Shown here in pieces: positions 20,601 to 32,600 of a stretch of DNA of 64,000 nt. The notes beneath the pieces are model-generated. The model ran no database searches, was not told where the DNA came from, and worked only from the letters and a program-made list of their open reading frames with translations. The position numbers and the translations under genes were made by a program. This DNA comes from Branchiostoma belcheri (Eukaryota > Chordata > Leptocardii > Amphioxiformes > Branchiostomatidae): contig NW_017802379.1 of assembly GCF_001625305.1 (NCBI RefSeq), positions 516,910 to 580,909 of the forward strand. Direction: 5' to 3'. The number at the start of each line of letters is the position of its first letter. The first letter of the stretch is position 1.

Positions 20601-23600
20601 TCAACAGAAGTCCCATGTTTGTAATTAATTGTAAGCGAACCTTGAGCAGTGTGGGTGACTTTGGTGGCAAGACAGTGGCTTACAAATTAAGGGTAACCCA
20701 ACATGACCTGACACATAGTTGTCTCCAGTAAGGCGTAGATGTGATACATCTGGGATTGGGGCAGGCAAGTTGATAGTGATACTTGCAATCATTGGTGCCT
20801 GAGGCCTAGGAAAAAAAATGTTGTGTTTCCGGTTACCCGACCGACCCTATGAAAAACCCCCCGACCCTAGCCTTTTTTGGGCCGACCAAAAATTTCGAGC
20901 GGCTAGCGGTCGGTGAGAGCCCGGGTTTTGTGTACATTCGTATACAAACAGGGGTCTCCCCAAGCAATGAAACAAGGGCGCTGCGCCTCTCATAAAATTT
21001 TCAGCGCCTCTCATAAAGTTTTCAAATGTAGGGTCTTCTCTTCGTACTTTTGCTTGTGTTAGCTTGGCTAATTCATGAAATTTTTGCTGATTTGGGGGCC
21101 AAGCGGCGTCACTATGCCCATCGGTATTGTCTGACAAAAGTTGTGAAAAGGCGCTATTTGAATAACAATAGTCCACTTTGCTACACAAAATCAATGTGTT
21201 TGGTAAAATGTTGACACCCTGCTGGCATTTGAAAATCCTATTTTCATGTAAACAACGCTAATTTCTCCATGAAATACAGCCCAAACAGTCAGAGAATAGA
21301 TTTTAGGGGCTAGTATATGGCGATTTTAACGTGGAAAATCCCCTTTCAAAATTCGGCAACATGGAAGAAAAATAACTCACGAAAATCTTCCCTTCAAATG
21401 AGGAATCAGTGCTCCAACAAATTAAACATAGAGAGAAGAACATTTTTTCTTTGTTGTGACCTTGTATTCAATCCATTTTTACGAGTTTTGGACACGTTTT
21501 CGTGGCCTTGAACATAGAAATGTGTAGCGCTCGGCACGAGGTCGGCCATCTTGTTTTCTGTTGTTTTCTTAAAATCTCCCGATATCTCGCGAGATTCCGT
21601 GAGACTTGGGCAAAAACACTGCAGTTTTGACCAAAACCGCTAGATGGCTAGGGTAGAATTACAGGTTTGCAGTAGCAAAACCTGTACTATTTCTGTTTCT
21701 GTCTAGGTGCAAATTTTAACTTTGATTTTTTGAACATCGTGTGGTGGTGTTATTTTTAATGCTAAATTAGAAATTCTAGGAAGCACTTTATTTTTAGTTT
21801 CCTTTTAGAAATATGTTTTTCAATTTCCAATTTTTTTGAGTTTTATTTCATTTTAGAAATGAAGATTAGAATTATTAATAGCTTTGTAGACATACTAGTG
21901 ATATTTTTTCAGTGTTTTCATGTATTTTTGTTTAGATTAAAAATTGAAAAAAATCTTTATAGTTTTGCCCTGACAAACTGCATTGTTATATTGACATGGA
22001 TTTAAAAAAAAAAAAAAAAAAGGGAATCCCTACCTACCGACCCTAATTTTTTCTGGACTGTAATAGGAAACACAACATTTATTTTGTTAGGCCTGAGGGT
22101 TAGACCATCAAGAATTCTAGGGGTGCATAACTGAATGATAGAATAATTTGCTCCAGGAAAGAGTAAATTGAGAATTGTGTTTACCCAAAAGTTAAACCAA
22201 GAAATTGTACAGAAAAGAAAGAAATGTGTCCTTTACTTTATTTTACACATGTATACTGTCATCTTGAAAAAAATCTTCACCTAACACCCCCTACAATCCT
22301 CTGTGGTCTGTTCGAAAGTTCAGGATAAGCAGTTTGATACAGGTGTTTAATGTCATCTTCTAGTAGTAGGAGGGTCCTTGTTTGGAGAATACATTTCTCA
22401 AATGGGGGATTACATTAACTTTGTATGCAAGTTTTCCCTTTCAAAACTTCCATGTGTTGAGTATTCAAAACTGCTTACGTATTGGGGTAGTGCTAAAGTA
22501 TTCATCAAAGAAAGTCCATGCTCCTGTAAATACAGGTACTTGTGTCATTCCCCGCCCATTACGACTTAATAATGATCGTTCCCTCCTACCCCATTACCAC
22601 CATTAGCCACTAATTATGGTCCTCCCCTCCCACTCAAGAAGGGTGGACTCCCTTCTAACTAAAGGCCACTAACTTCATTATTGGTGTGGTAAGTACAGGG
22701 AGGGGGCTGTTGAACGGACAGGAGTCATTCCTTTGAGTCAATCGGTTTCAACGATCTTCCGCAGGTAAAGGAGACGGGCGATGTAGAAGAGAAGCGAAGA
22801 CTGCGAGCGAGAATCAGAGCCGTTCGGAGACTGAGTCGCGACAGAAAAGACCTTGTAGCAGCCGAAGGTAAAGAAAGAGACTTGCCCCATCTACGTAAAT
22901 GTAGTTTGTAGGACCCTGTGGCTACATTTGTGCACCGAACTGTGAAGACAGGACGGTGTTTGTCCATGATAAATAAGTTGTTTGTTTGTTGAAGACTTGT
23001 TCTGTCACTTTTGTGTCATGGTATATTTTATCAGTAGAGATAGAGGAAACTTAAAAGTAAGTTTATCAAAACCTTAACTCTTAACTTATGTAACAAAGAA
23101 GCAAAAGACTGCATGCATGGTGTTGGGAGGTAAAGACCAAATGTACTGGGTGTGAACTTAATGTACTTGTCTAGATATAGCTACACGGTGAATCATCATG
23201 AATTCAGGTGGTATGTGTCAAAGATATGGTAGTCAGACAGGTTTACTTGTGTCTTTGCTGTTTTAAAGTAAGGCTGTGTTTTTAGTCACAACAACAACTG
23301 ACGGTTGATTTACTTTATCTAACGTTTGGTAGATATATTTAAAGTATGTAGGTCAACTTTGGAGGTCATGTTCAATGTGTATTTACCAACTGTATCATGA
23401 TATGGTAAATGATTTATTGAAAGGTAAAAGCTACAGCAACATGTAACAGTAAACCTTTGAAATTAAATCCCGGAGTTTTAGAGATGTCAGACACTGATAT
23501 CATTAGCCTATTTCTCAGACAAACACTTGCTAATACCTGTTTATATAACCTGATTTACTGATAGTGCAATCTGTTTACTAGTAGAGAGACTGTAACTATC

Positions 23601-26600
23601 TCAGTGTAGCTTTCAGTACAGTTGTTCCTATATCAAACCGGCCTTTGGGAGTCTTGACAAGATTTGTAAGGGAACACAGCTTGTTTTATGGGTACAGAAT
23701 GTTACAAGGTCAGAGCAAGGTCAAACATAAAAAAGAACATGTCCTAATTTCTAAGCAGTTTATAAGCTAAAACATTCAAACAGGCAACGTAGGTTGCTAG
23801 TAGACCTACATTTTTCTAGGACACTAGTGGCCTTGTATCTCAATTGTATAGTATTACTGGCTTTATAGGTAGATGTATAAGACTGTCATTTCCAAATACA
23901 TGTATATTGTCATTAAACCCTGTATTAACCTGTTTTAGCCCAAGGTGAGAAGTCGACTGCTGAGGGAGAGGGTGATTTACCACAAGCCAAGGAGGAACCA
24001 GAGAACCCAGTTGCCACGGAAACCATGGAATGTGCACAGGAAGTTCCAGACGTTCACCCTAACGGTCTGACCAATGGGGACTCTGATACGTCTTCCGCCA
24101 AAGTTGAGGAAGTTCAAGACAGTGGTGAGGACGACCTGTCTTCTAAGACAGAAGAAGACCTTCAGTACATGGTATGTCTACTTCTGGTAGATATCAAACT
24201 ACAACCAGTCAGCGAACTTTTAGGTTTCCTTATACAATGTACAATCGTCTACCTTAGCAAGTTAGTACATGTACCTAGTGCATGTAGTACATGTACTAGT
24301 AGATAATGTTACAAAAAGTTCTTTGTCTGAAGAATTTTCTCAGCAACAAACATGTTTAGACAGCTGCCCTACATGTATGATAGAGTCCTCAGACCGGCCT
24401 ACTTAATGTATCAGTAGCCTGTGGCAATTCTGTTGTGTTATGATAGTTTGCCATCTGTATCACACTACATGTATCTATATATCCCTACATGTATCTATAT
24501 ATCCCTTTGTTTTCACTAGCTCCTGGTGTGTACTGATTATGACGAGAGGAAAAAGATCCGACAAGCCTTACGAGCTGCAAAGAAAAATGGTGAGTTCAGT
24601 TTTATGTACATTTTATGTACGTCGTATCTTTATGTGGTGTCTGCCAGAGCGGTGGTGCTGAATATCAATAAAGTCACTCAACTTGTGCGTGTAATTGGTG
24701 TGAAGAATCAGTGACCCATACAGATTTGCTAACAGCTATTACACAAACACTAAAAGATCATTGTTATGGAGTGACTTCAACTTACATATATTTGATTTCT
24801 GTTAATTTTCTAGTCTCTGTATTATTCAAAATCTCAGGAATCAACATAGAAGGCCATAATTTGTTATTTTGTAGTTAAAAAAAGATATACTGAACTGCAA
24901 TTTCAGCATAAAAACAGCGCCCAAGGGGAAGTTTCAACCTTGATACACACAGTTTCAGGAAGTGAATGTATTGCAGAATGATGCAAAATTACGTCACTGG
25001 CCCCTTTTTTCTTGATGTCCTCTTATAAATGTTGGAGAACAAATTGATATGGCAAGTACATTCTGTGGCGCAATAATATACATTGTACTAGTACTCAGAG
25101 CTGTACAGTATATGGATATCAAGAAAAAAGGGGGCCTGTGACGTAACTTTGCATCATTCTGCAATACATTCACCTTAAAAGGCTGTTACCCTGTAAATTC
25201 AATTCAATTCTTTATTCTTATAAGTATTTGTATATCAGCATAGCAGACATACACATAAAGCCAGGATGGCGTTGGTATTAGTTGGTATTGTTGCAGTCGG
25301 TAGGTGTAAGAACCCCATAAATCTCTGTGAAGTGTACTCACTTGCTCTCTACTGTAAGCAATTTGGTTTAAATCTGCTAGGTGGCAGTAGTATGTCTATA
25401 AAACCTACAGTTTCTGCAGACATACACATCTGATCGTGATTTGGTTGCCACAGGATGTTCGCAAATTGGCACACATATTTTTCAAAGAAGTGTAATCTTT
25501 GGCAAGCCTCCTTGAAACCCTTTAATAGTCGTCTGGGTTGTAGCTTATCTTGATAAATTCTGTCTGGTGAAGTTGTTCAGTACAACTACTAAAAGCCATT
25601 GCTGTAAATACATCAAGTGGATCAGCAACTGAAATTTATACCCTATAGACCAAGCAAATGGCCAATCGAAATTGAAAACTCCAACAGACGCCTGCCTTAA
25701 TCGTACTCACAAGTTGATATATTTTTAGAGGTGATTTACATTGTAGCTCTATCAAGTACATTTGTAGCTATAAACTTATCTTTCTGAGAGGGCAAGAATG
25801 TTAATGCGCTTCATGTAACATGTCAAATGTGTGTGATTATGTCTTTAAAAACGTTTAAGAAATGTATGCAGGAGCCAAGTTTAAGTCCATCGTAGATAAT
25901 GCTCAGAGCTAGACAGCTCCTACTAAGTGTCTGACACAGGCTATTTGAGCGGACAGCCTGTCAGGACTAATGTGTGCTTGTTTTCTCATTAGGGCAACCC
26001 ACAGGGTCAGCTGCCAAACAAGCCACCGCAGCAGGAAGCGTTCAAGATAGCCACAAGCCTTCAACGTCTCTGGGGAGGGCAAAAACCAGTGAGAGGATCG
26101 GCAAGCTGACTGAAGCCGCCGCCGGGAAAATGGAAAATGGGACGACGGCTAAGAAAAGTGAATCTTACAGGAGAGACATGAAGAAAATTTCGGAGGGTAA
26201 GGTGGCAAGCCTTGGGAACAAGTGGGAAGCCTTTGTTGACAAGTCTAACCCATTTGGACGAAGAAACAGTAACAGCATAGAGACTGATGATAAGGGAAAA
26301 GGCACTGTGCCTTCTGCTAAAGAAAGAGGTGCTTCTGCTTCAAAAACTGTCCAAAATGGGAAGTCGGAAAGGTCAGAAAAGCCAGCAGAAAAGGGGAACG
26401 ACGAAAAGTTGACGAAATTGAGTGCTGAGAAAGAAAAGTCAAATGATGAAAAGGTCTCTGTTGAAGAGAAGAAAAAAGCAGTGAAAAAGAATGCTGGCAA
26501 TGTGACACCTGTCAAGGAGTCAAAATTTTCTTTCAAGTTGAAGTCAGAAAAGGAGCCAGAAGAGGAAGAGAACAGTCAAGAACTTCAGAAATCAAATGTT

Positions 26601-29600
26601 GAGAAGGAGAAGCCACAAGACGATCAGACCTCCCTTGAAAAGAAGAAACAGGGTGTGAAAAAGAATGCCGGTAATGTTACACCTGTGAAAGAGTCAACGT
26701 TTTCTATAAAGTTGAAGACAGAAAAGTCAGCAGAGGATGAGGGCAGCCAGAAGTCAAATGCTGAGAAGGAAAAGCCACAAGATGACCAAGTCTCCCATGA
26801 AAAGAAGAAACAAGGTGTGAAAAAGAATGTTAGCAAAGTGACACCTGTCAAAGAGTCGACGTTGTCTGTAAAGTTAAAGTCAGCAGGAAAAACGGAAGAA
26901 AAGAAAACCAGCCAACAGCCTGAGAAAGACAAGTCTGAAGATGACAACACATCTGCCAAAGAGAAGAAGCAACCCGTAAAAGCAAATGCCGCCAGTTTGA
27001 CAACCAAGGAATCAAACTTGTCAGTAAGCCTGTCAAAGAAGGGAAAAAGTTGGGAGGGCTTGCTAAAAGACAAACCTAAACGTCATCGAGTGTTTAGATT
27101 GGATGGACAGGAAGATAAAGACTCTGTTCAAGAAGAAGAGGACACAGAGGCTCCCTCTATCAGTGAAGAGGAAACTGCACCTGTAGAACCCCCTGTCAGC
27201 ACGAGGTACAGTGCAAAGAAAAATGTTGATGATGAGAAGAGTGACGAAGAGGAAAAACCAGCATCTTCTGGAAACAAGTGGGACAAAATGTTCTTTGGAA
27301 AGTCAAAGGTCAGAAAGATCAAGATCAATGAGGACACTCTGAATGGCTTACCCAGGGCAAGGGTCAAAAGTGAGGATAGTGAGGCTGACAAGGATGACTT
27401 GATGGCAACAGCAGACCAGGAGGCTTCAGGTGATACAGAGGAAGAGAAAGATGTGAGGGATGATGCAGAGGAGGATGGAGAAGTAATTGCAAATGGAGAG
27501 CCGCTTACTGGTGCAGGACTATTGGCAGACACGGAGTCAGCTGGTGACGATGCTGATTCAGAGAAAAACTTTGACACTAAGGAGTACACAGAGGAACTGT
27601 CTGACACGGAAGCAGACCTTGACTTACTGGTGGAAACAGACACCGAAAGTGGCTCTGCCGCAGAGGACAACATATCATCAATGACTGCAGATGCAGTCTC
27701 AGAAGTACAGGAGGACAATAAATCTCCACCCTGTGTAAATACCACCCCATCGCATACTTCGGAAACAGGCACAACCATAAGCGGCGTAAACAGAGATAAG
27801 AAAACAAACCAAGCCGGCGACCGGATTATACAGGATGCAGAAGTGGAGGAAGAATCTAGTGAACAAGACATGGAGTCCGTTATGATCCTAGACGATGAGG
27901 AACTTGCTGACATCGAGGAAGAAGTCGGAGAAGATCAAACGACAGAATCCGAAAGCAAAGAAGATGACGAGGCAGTGGAAGAAGGTGACCAACAAGAAGA
28001 CCTTAAGGATGAAGTTACGCCTCAAGAGACTCCAGAGGAATCTCAAGACGGTCCTGTAAGCTCCTCCGCAGCTGAAGCTGAAGAAGATCGTAGTGAAGAG
28101 ACAACTTGTGGTGAAGACAGCAAGGCTGAAGTGTCCCCAGAAGAGGCCAACAGTAGTAAGCCATCCCAGTCTATCTCTGCTAGCCTTCTCATGTTCTCAG
28201 AACATGCAGCCTTGTAGTTTTGTTTGTTGGCCACAGCGTGAGAAATCTTTGCAAGGCTAGTTATCGTCCTAAATGTATGGAATCCCAAGAAGGCCGGTCA
28301 TTAACGTCACTGCTCCCTGCCCTGTTTGCCTGCACATATAAACTGTAGAATGACGTACAGCAGTTGTCCTCAGAGACTATCTAAGGCAGCTGACTTCTCT
28401 GTTGTGCGATGCCACATCTAAAAGCTTTAATCCATTTAATCTATATGTCCCAAGGCTGAAGTTTTATCAGACCAGATTTTCGTCATCAGAATGTTTTTTA
28501 TGACCAAATTGAGTTTTCCCAATTGTAGTTTTTCTCATGCGTCACAACAACACAAGGCTTTTAGCTTGATAGCTGTATCTAGTTGGCACTCCATGTAAGG
28601 CCCCACTTATCTTGTGTTAGTGCCACTCTGACAGTGTTTATTTATACATCTTGTAGTTCTTATGTGTTCTTACATTACTTAACACTGAAAAAAAACTAAG
28701 CAAATCTGAATTTTTTTCAGCTTCTGAGGCAACAGCAGAAGTTGACAGCTCCAGTACAAAAGAAGAGGTAAGATTCATTTACCAATGAAAAATCATTCTC
28801 AAAGTCATTGTTTTCTAGGATTTAGAAAACAGAACATGTAAAGCATGTAATACAATTGTTTCACATAGTACACAAAGTTAGTATATATCCAGTCTTTTGT
28901 ATGGATTAGAGTTACAGTGTATGAGACTTTGGGCTTATCGTGAGATCTTTTTTGGTTTAGCTATTGAGGACGATTTATTTGTGTTTACGTATACCTCGGC
29001 TACTTTTATGGCTTGATAAGGATAATGGGCTCTAATCACCATTTAAGATCCATCCAGTTGTTTGTCAAAGATGTAGCACACACAAAAAGTTTACACTGCC
29101 TATATCAACTTTCAAATGGACAGGAAGACTTGTCCACGAAAGAGACACATTCTGTTGTACCTGTAGTCTCATGGTAGCTATGATGTTTAAAGTACAAAGT
29201 GTAAACTTTAGAAAATGTTATTCCTTGACTTTAGCCATTCTTGGAAATGCTGATCGTAGGAGCTGTCCTGTTTGAATTGGGTTTCCCCTCGTAACCATCC
29301 TAAAATTACATGCTAATCTTGGAACGGACGTTACACGCTGCGAATACAAATAAGAGTTCATCATCGATACTTGTTGAGCCTTTTCACAAGTACATGTAGG
29401 TCTATTTTGTGTCGGGCAGGGGTCCAAGTAGACGTGAACAGAATTCTATTAGACCAGGCTGACCTTTTATGGTGTGGACTTCTCTACTCTCAATGTCTTC
29501 TTTATAAATACATACAAGGTCTTACTGCAATTAGTACATTCATAGAAAGTGTGTTGTCTCCCTAACTTAGGAACTTACATCGTGTCTAACTTTTATTTTT

Positions 29601-32600
29601 AATACATAAGATGTCTTTTGAGAAAAATTATGGTTATTTACAAACAGTTCAAGTCTTAAACTTTGCGTACTTCATTTGTAATGATACTTTACAGATTAAT
29701 TACAATTCACTACATGTACATGTCACATGATACCACAGACTATACCTCAAGGTTCTTTGTTGTGGTGGAATCTTCAGAGCCACACAAAAGCAAAGCATGG
29801 TCATCAATTATTGATAGTTCTCTAAAGTCCTTCAAATTTAAATTTTTCAACTTCAGAATTTTGTTCCACCATTCTCTTCCAAAGTCATTGTTGTTGTCCT
29901 GTTGCTATTTTTAAGCAAGGAACAAATGTCAAATCATGATCTGCCCTGGAGTATAAAATCTTCTTGGTTTGTACTTAGTCTGCTGCTTCTGCAGAAAAAT
30001 GCAGCCTACCATGTACAGGTTGTGTGAGAAGTCAGGTACATAAGGAGGAAATTAAAGGAGAAGACTTACCCTTGTGGCAGAGGTTTTAGAGCATGTTGAT
30101 TGGTGTTACGGTGGCCCCTAATGCTACACCCTATAGGGCGTCCTGCGCTCAACCTATACGTGGTATGTGTGGGCTCCAAAGGGTGTTTGAGTATACGAAT
30201 GTGTTCGGCCATCGGCGATCCAACCCACGGTCAGGCTGGAACTTTGGGTGATTCAGAAATACACTGTGTGGCATTACATTAATGTCATGCTCACCCTAGA
30301 AAAAACACATTTCAATGCAAAATATGTCAAAATTGCCAAAATTTGGTGTCCCAAAACAAATGATCGTGACAACATCAATTCAATTAATGTTTGAACCCAG
30401 GGCACGCAAAACGCGTTTGAATCATTGTATGGAAATTTCGGAATCCTGTGTGATAACCATTAGAAGGGGTTTCGTCGGAACATCCCTTACACGGCTATGC
30501 AGAGATCTCTCCATCGGCCAAAAGCAGCTGGTAAAACAGATGGCAGAAGAGGTGGAAAGATGTAGTTTTTGGCTTTGGCTGAGAAGGAAGGACTGCCACT
30601 GGAAAACCAAGGAGTAGTAGTCAAGATGGCGTTGCAGAGAAGCAGAGTGGAGACGTCCGCCCTGCTGTCCCCCCACCTGGAAGCCGTATCAGATTAGGGG
30701 ACGAAACGGCTGATGAGAGGTGGTTCTGACTGATGATGTCTGCAACACCCAGCGCTGAAAGGCGTGTCAAGTAGCAAGCCTACAAGGCAGGTGAGTCTTA
30801 CTCTTAGACTCATGCTGTATTTGTCCAACTTCACCCTGGATTACCCAGTGACTACTACGAAAGTGTGGTTGACGGCCAGGAAAGACTGGTTGGCGACTGG
30901 GGAAGACCAGAGACAGCGTGGAGAGACACGCATCGGGGGCAAAGGGGTCGTATCCCAACTTGCCTGGCCTATTCAACGGTCACCCACCTGATTANNNNNN
31001 NNNNNNNNNNNNNNACAGATGGCAGAAGAGGTGGAAAGATGTAGTTTTTGGCTTTGGCTGAGAAGGAAGGACTGCCACTGGAAAACCAAGGAGTAGTAGT
31101 CAAGATGGCGTTGCAGAGAAGCAGAGTGGAGACGTCCGCCCTGCTGTCCCCCCACCTGGAAGCCGTATCAGATTAGGGGACGAAACGGCTGATGAGAGGT
31201 GGTTCTGACTGATGATGTCTGCAACACCCAGCGCTGAAAGGCGTGTCAAGTAGCAAGCCTACAAGGCAGGTGAGTCTTACTCTTAGACTCATGCTGTATT
31301 TGTCCAACAAGAACCCTGTGTTATTTGGCTTATCATAAGGGTCAGAACACCTAAAGTTAGCTTTCTTCATCACGTTGTACCGTATAAAAATACAACTTAA
31401 GCAGCTCCTACTTTTAGATGATGTATGTCTTTCAAATAAGTCAAAAACTGGTGCGTTATGGCCTAAGACAGATTATCAGTTATGCAATATAAACAAAGCA
31501 AAACAAAACAAAAACGTGATTGTGATATCCCCTATCTAGACCCTCCAAATCCAGCCAGGTTGTCCCAGAATAGCCCATATCATTCCTCCCTTATCTATTT
31601 TAGCCCTACAGGCAGCTGTCATGCCATGTATGTCAGTAGGGCTGGACGACCCTTCTGACCCAAGGATCACGTTTTTTTACTCCAGGATTTGTGTCTATAA
31701 AACCATCCCCAAGTGCAACCCTTCGTCCTGGGGACCAAGTCCAAGTTCTAATTTTAGGCCGTCGAACCACAGGCAGTGTTGTGACATTGCTTACCATTAA
31801 GCCAATTTCCATCTATGGTTCAAGAATAACATTTTGTAAGATAATCCATTCTCTCAAGAGCTGTGTATTTGTCTTGTATCAATGATAGCTGTAAACTAAT
31901 GTCCTCACTCCTCCATAAATTGAAAGACAAGACCCCATGCTAGCTAGCTCTCATTATCCGTCAATTAATCCCACCCCCCTATACCCATCTCATCAGTATC
32001 ACGGTGCTCATATTTGGGGATGTGTACCAACCCACCATATGCAAATGTATGCTAATAAGGTGGTGACTTTTGGCTTGAGACTTGACGGGTCCCTGACAAC
32101 AGGGGTACATGTCTGCATCTCTATGTGGATTGTAGCAGGCGACACTTGAGGTGGGGAAACAGTAGCCCTTAATTTGAGGAGCAGTCGCAATAGAGTAAGG
32201 CACTCCACCTGTTGGACAGAAGGCAGAGAACATACTCAGGATTTTCTCTCTACATCTGGTAGCGCAGAGTTGTTTCCTTTCATTTGCAAGGAGCTATTTT
32301 TGAAGGAGGACTCCTGTTAACATCTTCTCTTCTTCTCAGTAAGTGCAGTTTTTGCTTATCTTGAAAATTGCGTAGATGAGCTAGGTTTGTTCGTTGATTA
32401 GAACGTACTTGGAAAGTGATGCGTCTTCTTTGTTGTTTCTATACAAGGCCAGAATAGCGACGGAATAAGTGACAAGAGAGCCTATTTGAGTGTTTGCAGT
32501 TTAATTAGCAATTGGGTGCCATGTCTGGAGTAAGAGGCCTGGAACAGCATCTAAGACAAGTGTTGCTTTTGTAGTGATATCAAGGATATAGATCCTATGT

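Noticed and set aside
20867-20878. CArG-type match CCTTTTTTGG
   Set aside because: A homopolymer T tract inside the TIR element; it fits the formula but is a poor SRF core and part of a transposon.
20847-21194. 115-codon minus-strand frame in the 1.29-kb element as a transposase remnant
   Set aside because: No catalytic motif or known transposase similarity; it contains a short internal duplication and is better read as chance.
27128-27913. 261-codon Ser-rich open frame antisense to smoothelin exon 9
   Set aside because: It is the mirror of the Lys/Glu/Asp-rich coding strand (GAA/GAT codons read as TTC/ATC/TCT). The plus frame continues across exon junctions and the minus frame has no splice context or family.
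31937-32233. Overlapping plus and minus frames around 32 kb
   Set aside because: Both strands are open over the same bases without splice sites or family resemblance.
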